A stretch of 49,816 nucleotides of DNA from JANPLD01 sp031426355 (GCA_031426355.1 JANPLD010000087.1:1-49816); one strand, 5' to 3'; positions 16,162 through 24,119 are shown, counted from the first letter of the stretch. Program-made: numbers and translations. The notes: a model not told the origin generated them from the letters alone.

Positions 16162-16887
16162 TTGGCAAATATAATTTCCAAACTGACGAATTTTATACTG
16201 CCACCGAGATGTTTGTGCGGCAAAAAAATTGTTGCTGAAAATAATTCCATCTGCGGAGAATGTTATGGTGACTGCGGTATAGTTAACGCGCTTGAATGCC
16301 ATAAATGCGGTAATCCTCAAGAATTTGATTTTGGTAAACATGCTATTTGCGGGGAGTGTATTTCGAATGAGCCTGCTTTTGATCAGGCAAGGTTTGCGTT
16401 TAAATATAATGCCCTTACTGCAAGGATAATTACAAGGATGAAATATGGGGATAAGACGCAGTCAGTTAAGAAAGTCGCTGATTTTATGATCTCCAAGATC
16501 CCGGCTTTTGAGCAGAGGCCTGATATTATAACTTCAATACCTATCAGTAATAAAAAATTATTTTCCAGAAAGTTTAACCAGTCGGCAGATATTACGAGCC
16601 ATATCTCAAGGGCGACCAATATAATGTCTGACAATCATATTCTGCGCAGGGCGAAAAATGTTCCACCGCAAGCGTCACTTAAAAGAGCAGAAAGGTTAAA
16701 GAATATGAAAGGTGTTTTTATAATTGACCGTAAAAAACTTGATAAGATAAAAGATAAAACGATACTCCTGATAGATGATGTAATGACCACCGGCGCAACT
16801 ATCAATGAGGCGACTGGAATACTTAAGAATTCAGGGGTTTCTAAAGTATATGTGCTTACATTTGCAAAAACTTTTATAGGTGAATAA
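16162..16887 (+). CDS. comF: ComF family phosphoribosyltransferase-like protein
   Basis: A 241-residue ComF protein. It has an N-terminal double zinc-ribbon (CLCG with CGEC, and CHKCG with CGEC, residues about 18-60), then a type I phosphoribosyltransferase domain with the PRPP loop ILLIDDVMTTGAT near residue 200. ComF proteins are linked to DNA uptake, although the exact reaction is unknown. The frame opens with TTG at 16162 (MANIISKL), chosen because the zinc ribbon begins soon after. It overlaps the transporter gene by one base. Confidence 0.88.
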   Translation: MANIISKLTNFILPPRCLCGKKIVAENNSICGECYGDCGIVNALECHKCGNPQEFDFGKHAICGECISNEPAFDQARFAFKYNALTARIITRMKYGDKTQSVKKVADFMISKIPAFEQRPDIITSIPISNKKLFSRKFNQSADITSHISRATNIMSDNHILRRAKNVPPQASLKRAERLKNMKGVFIIDRKKLDKIKDKTILLIDDVMTTGATINEATGILKNSGVSKVYVLTFAKTFIGE

Positions 16888-17525
16888 TGGGCGATAATCA
16901 TAACCATGAACATGGATATTCCTTCGCGGATAAATTGGCAGAGAGCAAGTATGGGAAGATACTGTGGTTCTGCTTATGGTCAAACCTTGGAATGTTTGTT
17001 GTCCAAATAATCTCAAGTTATATTTCTGGTTCACTTTCACTGCTTGCAAGTTCAATAGATTTTGTCTCTGACGCTATAAATTACGGGATAAGCATTTATG
17101 TTCTTAAATCGAATTTTTCTATTAAGGCCAAGGCTTCCATCCTGAAGGGGTTCACTATTTTAATTATGGGATTCTGGGTGGCTTATGAAGCTTTTATTAG
17201 GGAAGCAACTTCGGTAGTTTTACCTGATTCCCTGATAATGGCAGTGATATCTATTGGCGCCATATCAGTTAATCTTGTATGCGCGGTACTTCTTTACAGA
17301 TCGCGCAATAAGGACAGTAACACTTATTCAGTATGGATATGTAGCCGTAATGATGTATTTGAGAATATGCTGGTGCTGGCCGCAGCAGGCCTTGTAAGTA
17401 TATTTTCGACAAACATTCCGGATATAATCGCAGCGTTGATACTTGTGTTACTTGCGGTAACTTCTGCCTATAATATATTTCGTTATGCGTATTTGGATTT
17501 GAAAAAAGATAAAAAAAATATATAA
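16887..17525 (+). CDS. Cation diffusion facilitator-like transporter
   Basis: A 212-residue membrane protein with a His-rich N-terminus (DNHNHEHGY) and about five to six hydrophobic segments. The pattern SLSLLASSIDFVSDAINYGI matches the second helix of CDF transporters, and CSRNDVFENMLVLAAAG matches the fifth-helix metal site region. The usual cytoplasmic C-terminal domain is missing, giving a compact protein. Likely exports a divalent metal or acts as a small CDF paralogue; the metal is unknown. It is translationally linked to comF. Confidence 0.8.
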   Translation: MGDNHNHEHGYSFADKLAESKYGKILWFCLWSNLGMFVVQIISSYISGSLSLLASSIDFVSDAINYGISIYVLKSNFSIKAKASILKGFTILIMGFWVAYEAFIREATSVVLPDSLIMAVISIGAISVNLVCAVLLYRSRNKDSNTYSVWICSRNDVFENMLVLAAAGLVSIFSTNIPDIIAALILVLLAVTSAYNIFRYAYLDLKKDKKNI

Positions 17526-17567
17526 ACTATATTTTACATTTTATAGTTCCTTACCCATATAGTTTCT

Positions 17568-17885
17568 ATGTCTGAGCAGCCGCAAAATTTTGAGAAATAT
17601 CTCCGCGATAAGCTCAAAGATAAGAACTACGCGAAAATGTTCCTAAAGGAAGCTTTGGATTCTGCTGTTGAAAATGGTGAGTTTGAAGATTTTCTGATAT
17701 CATTAAAAGTAATGGCGGGTGCTAAAGGCGGGATGAGCAAACTTTCCAAGCAAACTAAATTGACAAGGCAGAGCCTTTACAAAGCACTTTCATCAAAAGG
17801 TAACCCGACTCTGCTTACGCTTGATAAGATATTAAAAAATCTTGGATATAGATTAACTTTAGAATCTGTAAAGAAGCAGGCTTAA
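17568..17885 (+). CDS. HigA-like addiction-module antidote protein, without an adjacent toxin
   Basis: A 105-residue DNA-binding protein. It resembles the probable addiction-module antidote family: an N-terminal YLRDKLKDKNYAKMFLKEAL region, and a helix-turn-helix around GMSKLSKQTKLTRQSLYKAL, then KGNPTLLTLDKILKNLGYRL. Members normally follow a RelE/HigB-type toxin gene. Here the upstream neighbour is a transporter, 42 bases away, and the downstream gene is a convergent lipoprotein, so no partner is visible. It may be a stand-alone regulator or a remnant of a toxin-antitoxin pair. Confidence 0.85.
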   Translation: MSEQPQNFEKYLRDKLKDKNYAKMFLKEALDSAVENGEFEDFLISLKVMAGAKGGMSKLSKQTKLTRQSLYKALSSKGNPTLLTLDKILKNLGYRLTLESVKKQA

Positions 17886-17889
17886 ATTA

Positions 17890-18336
17890 TTATTGCTCAT
17901 TATTAGTGGTCAGAACGGAATAACCATCTAGGTTGTAAGGCTGTTGTTGTGGCTGGTTTTGCTGTGATGGTGGATTGTAAGTTATAGGTGCCGCAGCAGG
18001 TTGGTTCCTGTATGGGGAAGCGCCTGCAACAGATTGGCAGCCACGTATGTCATAAACCTTTCTAAGATATTCAACCCTTGAGTCAGCCGCTGTAATGGCT
18101 TCATCTGCATTCATATAAGTGTCTATATAACCCAGTGGCATTATTATTGATTTTACACCAAGAGATTTTTTCTCTTCCGCTTGTTTTTTGTAAAATTCTG
18201 CATCATTTATCTCAAGGAGTATGTCGCTGCATGAAAGTTCCCTATCATTCTTTTTCATTGGCTCTACTTTTACTGAGTCTTCACCGCATGAAGTTATTAA
18301 GACAGAAAGAAAAGATATGAATAATAATTTTTTCAT
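17890..18336 (-). CDS. Small lipoprotein of unknown function
   Basis: A 148-residue lipoprotein. The signal peptide ends in lipobox LITSC (Cys17). The mature part has a helical segment (SDILLEINDAEFYKKQAEEK), two more cysteines (near residues 36 and 100), and a C-terminal Pro/Gln-rich tail. I do not recognise a family. The stop is 4 bases from the stop of the convergent antidote-like gene, and its start is divergent from exoD. Confidence 0.75.
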   Translation of the reverse strand: MKKLLFISFLSVLITSCGEDSVKVEPMKKNDRELSCSDILLEINDAEFYKKQAEEKKSLGVKSIIMPLGYIDTYMNADEAITAADSRVEYLRKVYDIRGCQSVAGASPYRNQPAAAPITYNPPSQQNQPQQQPYNLDGYSVLTTNNEQ

Positions 18337-18421
18337 AAAACCTTATAGTTATGTGGATCAGAGCTAATTCTATTAATAAACCTTGGATTTTCAAGGGTTA
18401 TTAGGTAATAAGATTAAATTT

Positions 18422-19045
18422 ATGCATCACACAGAAGGAAAATCCATTAAGGAAAAGCTCATTGAGCTTGATAATATCTCGTCCGAGATGGTCTCTATTC
18501 ATGAAATTACTGAGGTTTTAGGGCGAAATGCTTCCCATTTGCTTATAATAATACTGGTTTCCCCACTTTTACTGCCTATTACAGCTATCCCAGGTATGTC
18601 TCAGGTGTTTGGTTTTGCAATGATAGTATTGATGGCGCAGTTGCTATTTGAAAGAAGAATATTGTGGCTGCCTGAGAGAATATCTAAAAAAATGATAAAA
18701 AATGAGTCCCTGAAAAAGATTACTCATTTACTGATAAAATACCATAAGAAGATTGAAGCTTTCGTTAAGCCGAGAATTCCTATGCTGACATCAGTTGGTG
18801 CTTTGAAAGTACATTATATATTTCTGATATTTACAGTTCTGGTTCTGGCTTTGCCATTCCCGGCACCATTTGCAAACACCATACCGGCGCTTGCTATAAT
18901 ATTAATCACTTTTGGGATTATTGAGAAGGAGGGGGTGTCAATTATCATTGGTTATATACTAGGGATAATTGGAACACTTTATATGTATTTTGTCTTTATG
19001 CTCGGTAAGGAATTTTATGAGATGCTCATAAATAAGTTCTTCTGA
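18422..19045 (+). CDS. exoD: ExoD family exopolysaccharide-synthesis protein
   Basis: A membrane protein of about 207 residues of the ExoD family, known from Rhizobium exopolysaccharide production and alkali tolerance. After a hydrophilic helix (KEKLIELDNISSEMVSI) come hydrophobic segments around the conserved PLLLPITAIPGMSQVFG and LLFERRILWLPERI, then a pair of C-terminal helices with ALPFPAPFANTIPALAIIL. The frame is open back to a TTG at 18383, but the ATG at 18422 (MHHTEGKS) is preferred because codons between them look non-coding. It converges with rimM, 6 bases apart. Confidence 0.87.
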   Translation: MHHTEGKSIKEKLIELDNISSEMVSIHEITEVLGRNASHLLIIILVSPLLLPITAIPGMSQVFGFAMIVLMAQLLFERRILWLPERISKKMIKNESLKKITHLLIKYHKKIEAFVKPRIPMLTSVGALKVHYIFLIFTVLVLALPFPAPFANTIPALAIILITFGIIEKEGVSIIIGYILGIIGTLYMYFVFMLGKEFYEMLINKFF

Positions 19046-19051
19046 TTGCTT

Positions 19052-19567
19052 TTAAGCGAACTCTATTTCAGGCGGGATTATTACGATGTAATTTTCTTCA
19101 ATATTTATTTCAGGGAAGGTTGACCTTGTGAATGAAAACAGGTCATTCTTTTTTTCCTTATCAGTATAGGTGATTTCAATTATTTCACCGGCACCATAAT
19201 TATTAAGTGATTTTATCTTCCCTATTATTTCGCCGGACTTAAGCTTGGCATCCATGCCGAGCATGTCTTCATAATAATACTGGTTCTCTTCTGTTTCCGG
19301 CATTTCAGAGCGGCTGATGAATATTTCTGTGCCTATGATCTTTTCAGCGGCAGTCCTGTCATTTATATTTTCAAGCCTGATTATAGCAAAGCCTTTATGA
19401 GTTCTTATAAAGCGCGGTTTTATTTTTGTACCGTCTTTTTTATAGAGATGCTTATAAAGTTGAAAATTCTCAGGGGATTCAAGGTAAGAGAAAAGTTTCA
19501 GGTCGCCTTTTATTCCGTGAACAGAAGTTATTTTTCCCGCGAGTATAAATTTACTTTTCTCTGCCAT
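19052..19567 (-). CDS. rimM: Ribosome maturation factor RimM
   Basis: A 171-residue RimM, which assists late assembly of the 30S subunit head. The N-terminal RimM beta-barrel begins AGKITSVHGIKGDLKLFSY. The C-terminal PRC-barrel region includes YYYEDMLGMDA and IKSLNNYGAGEIIEI and the final VIIPPEIEF. It follows rpsP on the same strand, as in most bacteria, but a strong terminator lies between the two. trmD and rplS, the usual next genes, are absent here; exoD converges instead. Confidence 0.93.
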   Translation of the reverse strand: MAEKSKFILAGKITSVHGIKGDLKLFSYLESPENFQLYKHLYKKDGTKIKPRFIRTHKGFAIIRLENINDRTAAEKIIGTEIFISRSEMPETEENQYYYEDMLGMDAKLKSGEIIGKIKSLNNYGAGEIIEITYTDKEKKNDLFSFTRSTFPEINIEENYIVIIPPEIEFA

Positions 19568-19595
19568 ATTTATTTAATGTTTGTTCAGGTAATAA

Positions 19596-19620
19596 AAAAG
19601 CCCTCAAGTTGAGGGCTTTT
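19596..19620 (-). terminator. Rho-independent terminator after rpsP
   Basis: AAAAGCCCTC (19596-19605) pairs with GAGGGCTTTT (19611-19620) around a 5-base loop. Read on the minus strand it is a GC-rich hairpin followed by a run of six T. It lies in the 75-base gap between the rpsP stop and the rimM start, so it should reduce read-through into rimM. Confidence 0.85.
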
Positions 19621-19642
19621 GAAAATAATGTAATGCCAGTAA

Positions 19643-20110
19643 TTAAGCTGCTGGTGCTTCTGCAGATGCTGCTTCGGCCGCTTTAGCGTCTTCCGCTGCC
19701 TTAGCTTCTGCTGCTTTCGCATCTTCCGCTGCTTTAACTTCCGCTGCCGCTGCTGCTTCATCAGCTAATTTTTTCTGAGCTGCTAAATCACGAGCGTTTT
19801 TACGAGCGCCGATAGATTGATCTCTACGTTCAAGAACGTTCTTAGCTGTAGTAGCTGTTTTGCCAACGCCTGCTTTGTTAAGAAGAACTGCTGCTTTTTC
19901 ACTAGGTATTGCACCAGTTTTAAGCCATTGTTCAACCCTGTCAGATTTAACTGTAAATCTATTCTCATCAGTTGAAGGGAGGGAAGGGTTATAAGAACCA
20001 ACTCTTTCGATGAATTTACCATCGCGAGGGGAACGCCTGTCAGCTACAACCAATTTGTAGTAAGGTTTTTTCTTAGCGCCTGCTCTTTGTAAACGAATAA
20101 CTGTAGCCAT
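19643..20110 (-). CDS. rpsP: 30S ribosomal protein S16 with Ala/Lys-rich tail
   Basis: Ribosomal protein S16, 155 residues. The conserved core (residues 1-85) begins ATVIRLQRAGAKKKPYYKLV and contains DRRSPRDGKFIERVGSYNP and VEQWLKTGAIPS. S16 is usually 80 to 90 residues; here a tail of about 50 residues is made of imperfect repeats of KAAEDAKAAEA, low in complexity and probably helical and exposed. Extended S16 tails are known in some alphaproteobacteria. A terminator follows, and a possible TTGACA promoter lies upstream. Confidence 0.96.
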   Translation of the reverse strand: MATVIRLQRAGAKKKPYYKLVVADRRSPRDGKFIERVGSYNPSLPSTDENRFTVKSDRVEQWLKTGAIPSEKAAVLLNKAGVGKTATTAKNVLERRDQSIGARKNARDLAAQKKLADEAAAAAEVKAAEDAKAAEAKAAEDAKAAEAASAEAPAA

Positions 20111-20138
20111 TTTGAGTATATTTTTTGAGTGAGGCGGC

Positions 20139-20167
20139 TGATTAGCTTATATTTACCTGTTTGTCAA
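20139..20167 (-). promoter_or_regulatory. Possible promoter of rpsP
   Basis: Reading the minus strand, TTGACA (20162-20167) is followed after 17 bases by TAATCA (20139-20144), 29 bases before the rpsP start. The -35 box matches the consensus fully; the -10 box is weak. The -35 box overlaps a 7-bp inverted repeat (GTCAAAA/TTTTGAC, 20163-20179) that could be an operator. Confidence 0.4.
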
Positions 20168-20237
20168 AATCTTTTTGACCGTAGGTGCGCAGTGGGTAAA
20201 TAGTTTTGTTAGTAAATCAATGTAATACAGGGGGTTA

Positions 20238-20510
20238 TTACCAAATTTCAGTGTCTCCGAATATCCAGTAGAATATCCTGAAAAGAATAAATACTACTAT
20301 AAAGATGCCAAGTATCATCCATGCTATCTGGTCGGCGGGAAGGTCATATAGATATTCGGCGCAGGCGGCGGCACCTTCTGAGCAGCCATCGGATAGATCT
20401 TCTATGAATTCATTCTCGGCAAAATACTCATTATAAAAATCTTCCCACCAATACTGGAAGTCTTCATAAGTTTCTGAAATGAAATCGGTTATGTCGCTGA
20501 ATATTATCAT
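20238..20510 (-). CDS. Small acidic, aromatic-rich membrane protein of unknown function
   Basis: A 90-residue protein. Residues 1-60 are strongly acidic and rich in Tyr, Trp and Phe (FQYWWEDFYNEYFAENEF), with two cysteines in CSEGAAAC. A single membrane segment follows (about residues 64-83, WMILGIFIVVFILFRIFYWI) with a short C-terminal tail. No family is recognised. It begins 2 bases after the stop of another tiny membrane-protein gene, behind glmU. Confidence 0.68.
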   Translation of the reverse strand: MIIFSDITDFISETYEDFQYWWEDFYNEYFAENEFIEDLSDGCSEGAAACAEYLYDLPADQIAWMILGIFIVVFILFRIFYWIFGDTEIW

Positions 20511-20512
20511 AT

Positions 20513-20695
20513 TTATTCGTCATTATCCATTAAAGCGCCAGCGAAGAATACATATACAAGGTAGCATATACCAAAGATAGTTAGGCCTATAAGAATTTGA
20601 ATGGGAAGGGGCTGATGTTCGAAAAAGAATACGAACTGATCCCAGCTTCTGATGGATGTAAGTCTATTAAAAAATTCTACTGCCTGTATTTTCAT
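20513..20695 (-). CDS. Small single-pass membrane protein of unknown function
   Basis: A 60-residue protein with one membrane segment (about residues 32-54, PIQILIGLTIFGICYLVYVF) and a short acidic end (MDNDE). The N-terminal half is amphipathic and aromatic. Its start is 8 bases after the glmU stop and its stop is 2 bases before the next small gene, so all three genes form one transcript. I do not recognise it; its size and context suggest a small envelope component. Confidence 0.65.
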   Translation of the reverse strand: MKIQAVEFFNRLTSIRSWDQFVFFFEHQPLPIQILIGLTIFGICYLVYVFFAGALMDNDE

Positions 20696-20703
20696 AATTT
20701 GTA

Positions 20704-22023
20704 TTAGCCTTTTTTATCAATAGATTTAATTTCTTTTTTATTAATAGTAACTTTTTTTTCAGGGGCATCTTTAAATAATGTAGTGCCTGCACCTATTGTA
20801 GCATTTTTGCCGATCGTTACGGGAGCGACCAATGATGAATTAGAACCTACGAAAGCGCCTTCTTCAATTATTGTCTTGAATTTGTTCTTTCCGTCATAAT
20901 TGCAGGTGATAGTTCCTGCGCCGATATTAACGTTCTCTCCCATTTCCGTATCACCTATATAAGAAAGGTGATTTATCTTTGATCCTTTACCAATATTAGA
21001 ATTTTTTACTTCAACGAAATTACCTACGCGGGAGTTTTGTTGTAGTTTGGTTCCAGGTCGGATTCGGGCATAAGGCCCTATAACAGCTCCTGCTTCTATC
21101 TCACAATCCTCTAAATATGAAAAGGCTCTTATTTCACATTCACCTTTTATATGTACATTACCTTTAAAGATAACATTTGGTTCTATAAGTGTTCCTGAGG
21201 ATATTTTTGTTCCTTCCGAGAAGTAAACAGTTTCAGGGGCGATCATTATTACGCCGTTATTAAGATGGGTTTCCCGAAGTTCATCCTGCTTTATTTTTTC
21301 CACATGCGCCCTTTCTTTTTGAGAGTTTATTCCCGCAACCTCGTTTTCATCAGTGATTATTACTTTTGTGTTGAGATTCAAGTTTTTTGCGATGGATACT
21401 GCATCCGTAAGGTAAAATTCTTTTTTATAGTTCTTATTATCTATAAGGTTAATGATCTTCTCAATATACTTGCCTTTAAATACCATAACTCCAGAATTGC
21501 ATAAAGTAACTTCCAGTTCTTTTGTTGTAGCATCATTATGTTCAGTTATCTTTTCCAGGTTTCCATTAGTACTTATTATAAGCCTGCCATAACCAGTTGG
21601 ATTTATGGCTTTAAACCCAAGAACGCATAGTGCTGTATTTTTCCCTTTCAGGTTATCCAGCATTTTTTCAATAGTAGCTGGTTTTATAAGAGGGGTATCG
21701 CCATATAATATAACTATACTTTCAGATTTAAGGATATCTAGTAATGCCAATTTTACTGCATGCCCCGTACCAAGGCGTTCTTTTTGGTATATTACAGTAG
21801 TGTTTGAATAATTTTTTATATGTTGCTCAAGTTCTGGTGTATTGTCAGAAATCACAGATATAATATTACCTGCGCCTAATTTTTCTGAAGTATTGAGTAC
21901 ATGGTCAATCAATGGTCGGCCACATATTTTATGCATAACTTTTGGTAAGTTATTATTCATTCTTGTACCTTTACCAGCTGCTAAAATTATGACCGCTATA
22001 TTTTTCCCCTTGCTATTATTCAT
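20704..22023 (-). CDS. glmU: Bifunctional UDP-N-acetylglucosamine pyrophosphorylase / glucosamine-1-phosphate acetyltransferase
   Basis: A 439-residue GlmU that makes UDP-GlcNAc for peptidoglycan and LPS. The N-terminal uridylyltransferase has ILAAGKGTRM at residues 13-22, then KVMHKICGRPLIDH, GTGHAV and YGDTPL. The C-terminal left-handed beta helix carries hexapeptide repeats and the acetyltransferase motif HLSYIGD with GAGTITCNYDG. Both domains look complete. It is slightly shorter than E. coli GlmU, mostly at the C-terminus. Two tiny membrane-protein genes follow it closely. Confidence 0.96.
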   Translation of the reverse strand: MNNSKGKNIAVIILAAGKGTRMNNNLPKVMHKICGRPLIDHVLNTSEKLGAGNIISVISDNTPELEQHIKNYSNTTVIYQKERLGTGHAVKLALLDILKSESIVILYGDTPLIKPATIEKMLDNLKGKNTALCVLGFKAINPTGYGRLIISTNGNLEKITEHNDATTKELEVTLCNSGVMVFKGKYIEKIINLIDNKNYKKEFYLTDAVSIAKNLNLNTKVIITDENEVAGINSQKERAHVEKIKQDELRETHLNNGVIMIAPETVYFSEGTKISSGTLIEPNVIFKGNVHIKGECEIRAFSYLEDCEIEAGAVIGPYARIRPGTKLQQNSRVGNFVEVKNSNIGKGSKINHLSYIGDTEMGENVNIGAGTITCNYDGKNKFKTIIEEGAFVGSNSSLVAPVTIGKNATIGAGTTLFKDAPEKKVTINKKEIKSIDKKG

Positions 22024-22164
22024 TTAAAATTTATTTAATGTTTTAATTAATTTGTTGCAAACTTACACTCGCTGTATAGTTAGTGAAAGGTTTTTTTTAC
22101 CTCATTTTAAATACAAGTTGATTTAAATTAAAACATACTGTTATCGTTATGGTATAGTATTGTT

Positions 22165-22192
22165 TTGCTTGGGTGGGAATCAATGTTACAAT
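22165..22192 (+). promoter_or_regulatory. Possible promoter of the prepilin gene
   Basis: TTGCTT (22165-22170), a 16-base spacer and TACAAT (22187-22192) with an extended -10 TG at 22184-22185. It lies 26 bases upstream of the prepilin ATG. A strong ribosome binding site (AAGGAG, from 22202) follows. The rest of this 194-base gap holds only AT-rich DNA. Confidence 0.45.
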
Positions 22193-22217
22193 AAAATAAT
22201 CAAGGAGATTATCGACA

Positions 22218-23102
22218 ATGAGTTTTAAATCAAACAATAAAAGCGGTTTTACCTTAGTAGAGCTTGCAATAGTTTTAGTAATAATAGGGTTACTAGTGGG
22301 TGGTGTTCTGCAAGGCCAAGAACTTATAAAGCAGGCGCAGATAAGAAGTACAATAACTGAGCTTTCACAGTTTGATACTGCTGTAAATACATTCCGTGCA
22401 AAATACAGGCAGATACCTGGCGACATAAGTAAAGCAGCTGCATTTGGCCTTAACTGCCCAGATGTTGGTGCAGTTTGCACTACAACTACAGAAAATATGT
22501 CTATTACTACTACCGCTGGCGCTGATGGTTTAGGTGGTGATGGTGATGCTGATGGGAGTTTGGAATCAAGCACTAATACTGCAACGGCTGCGACAAGATT
22601 TGACTGTTTTAGTGGTGAAATAGCAAATTTCTGGACAATGCTTTCTAACGCCCTACTGGTTAAGGGTGGTTTCTACCAGGTGGATGATTGTGATGGTGTT
22701 ACTGGTGCTACATTATGCGCTTCTGCTCCAGGTGTAAATATGCCGGATGCGCCAGTTGGTAAAGGCGCTATTGCTTTAACTGAAGGTGGAAGGTTATATT
22801 ATGTACTTGGTACTGCGGGAAGTTATGTAACAAGTGGTCTTGATGCTACTGGTTCAACTAACCTTACTTCTAATGACCTTACCCCTGATGATGCATTTGC
22901 AATAGATTCAAAACTTGATGATGGCGTTGGCAGTACGGGTGTAGTTCAGGCAATAAGCCAATATAGTTCAGCAGCTCCGTGGGGTTTATTTACTAGAGTT
23001 ACTGGTGGTACTGCTGTAACAGATTGCCATACTACGGCTGGTGTATATAACTTAACAAATGATGGTAACCTTTGTACCCTTAAAGTTAGGGGTTCTAGTT
23101 AA
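22218..23102 (+). CDS. Type IV prepilin-like protein (class III N-methylation signal)
   Basis: A 294-residue prepilin or pseudopilin. A 10-residue positively charged leader ends with Gly, then FTLVELAIVLVIIGLLVGGVL: the prepilin peptidase site with Glu5 present, followed by the hydrophobic assembly helix. The large C-terminal part is rich in Gly, Thr, Asp and Ala and has several cysteines. Such proteins form type IV pili or type II secretion pseudopili. No pilus assembly gene is near; the gene stands alone with its own ribosome binding site and terminator. Its length exceeds that of most major pilins. Confidence 0.87.
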   Translation: MSFKSNNKSGFTLVELAIVLVIIGLLVGGVLQGQELIKQAQIRSTITELSQFDTAVNTFRAKYRQIPGDISKAAAFGLNCPDVGAVCTTTTENMSITTTAGADGLGGDGDADGSLESSTNTATAATRFDCFSGEIANFWTMLSNALLVKGGFYQVDDCDGVTGATLCASAPGVNMPDAPVGKGAIALTEGGRLYYVLGTAGSYVTSGLDATGSTNLTSNDLTPDDAFAIDSKLDDGVGSTGVVQAISQYSSAAPWGLFTRVTGGTAVTDCHTTAGVYNLTNDGNLCTLKVRGSS

Positions 23103-23127
23103 TCAGTACCTAAGATAACAAGATTTA

Positions 23128-23160
23128 CCCTGCCAATCATATAATTGGCGGGGTTTTTTT
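23128..23160 (+). terminator. Rho-independent terminator after the prepilin gene
   Basis: CCCTGCCAAT (23128-23137) pairs with ATTGGCGGGG (23144-23153) apart from one T-G wobble, with a 6-base loop, and seven T follow directly (23154-23160). This is a canonical terminator 26 bases after the stop. Confidence 0.9.
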
Positions 23161-23198
23161 ATTCCCGATTCAATTTTATTAGTGCTTATATTTAGGCA

Positions 23199-23228
23199 TA
23201 AAAAAGCCGGATAGTTTAATATCCGGCT
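23199..23228 (-). terminator. Rho-independent terminator after hpf
   Basis: AGCCGGATA (23205-23213) and TATCCGGCT (23220-23228) form a 9-bp stem with a 6-base loop. On the minus strand a run of T (complement of 23200-23205) follows the hairpin. It lies 25 bases after the hpf stop. Confidence 0.88.
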
Positions 23229-23253
23229 ATATGATTATATATTAAAAGCCTTA

Positions 23254-23850
23254 TTAGCCTGCTTTCCTGAATTCTTTTACGCTAGACTCGCTTTTTGATT
23301 CTACCCAGGAGATGTTGCCATCTATTCTTTTGTAAACCACATTATACTGTCTGGTCTTTTTATTGATGAACATCAATGCCGGGAGGTTTGATAGATTCAT
23401 TTTCATAACCGCGTCAGCAACTGTCAGCTCTTCAATTGAAGTTTGCTTCTCAGCGATGATAACCGGATTATCTTCCTCAATATCCTGTCCATCGTCAGAG
23501 ATTACATATTTTGTAGCAGCTATTGCAGTTGCTTCACCCATGCTTACTTTATGATGATCTTTAATTCTTCTTTTATATCTGCGGAGTTGTTTTTCGATCC
23601 TGTCTAAAGCCTTATCAAAGGCTGCATATATATTTTCTTCTTTACCTTGGGATTTATAATAAGAATGAGTGCCTGTGCCTTCATTTACTATTATATCGCA
23701 TACAAATAAGTGGGCTTCTTTTGTGAAATGTATCTCTGCTGATATGGCTCTTTCAAAATATTTCTTGATTCCGCTTTCTGTACTGTCCGTAACATGATCT
23801 TTTAATGAATTTCCAACTTTAAGTTGTTTACCAGAAACAGTTATTTTCAT
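23254..23850 (-). CDS. hpf: Ribosome hibernation-promoting factor, long form
   Basis: A 198-residue long-form HPF (RaiA family) that silences and dimerises ribosomes in resting cells. The N-terminal domain begins MKITVSGKQLKVGNSLKDHV and includes YKSQGKEENIYAAFDKALDRI and LRRYKRRIKDHH. The C-terminal dimerisation domain contains MKMNLSNLPALMFINKKTRQYNVVYKR, split here for brevity by its central LPALMFIN. A linker with acidic stretches separates them. The gene is monocistronic with its own terminator and is divergent from the pilin array. Confidence 0.93.
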   Translation of the reverse strand: MKITVSGKQLKVGNSLKDHVTDSTESGIKKYFERAISAEIHFTKEAHLFVCDIIVNEGTGTHSYYKSQGKEENIYAAFDKALDRIEKQLRRYKRRIKDHHKVSMGEATAIAATKYVISDDGQDIEEDNPVIIAEKQTSIEELTVADAVMKMNLSNLPALMFINKKTRQYNVVYKRIDGNISWVESKSESSVKEFRKAG

Positions 23851-24092
23851 ATAAGCCTCTATTTTAATTACTAAATCTTCGATACTTCGTATTTTTACCT
23901 TGAGGTTTTATGGAGTTTTGATAGCCTCCTTCTATAGATTTAATAAAGGGTAACTTCTTAACCCCAACCTTACCAATATATCGAAAAATGGATAAGAATT
24001 CAATGGCTGCTGAATTAAAAAATGTAAATATTAAGTTTGACAACTAATAATATATCTCCATATCAATATGTTATATTAAAATTTCTAATAGC

Positions 24093-24107
24093 TTAAAATT
24101 TTATTAA
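24093..24107. promoter_or_regulatory. CtrA-like TTAA-N7-TTAA motif upstream of the pilin array
   Basis: TTAA (24093-24096) and TTAA (24104-24107) lie 7 bases apart, matching CtrA-box spacing. It is just upstream of the direct repeats and about 40 bases from the proposed -10. Caulobacter CtrA controls pilus genes, but chance occurrence in AT-rich DNA is quite possible. Confidence 0.3.
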
Positions 24108-24119
24108 TTTTTTAGATTT

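Noticed and set aside
17521..17568. Terminator between the CDF-like transporter and the antidote-like gene
   Set aside because: AACTATA/TATAGTT can pair but the stem is short and AT-only, with no T-run placed after it.
22097..22573. 158-codon minus-strand frame over the prepilin gene
   Set aside because: It overlaps the recognisable prepilin signal on the other strand and is rich in Pro/Ser as expected of an antisense shadow.
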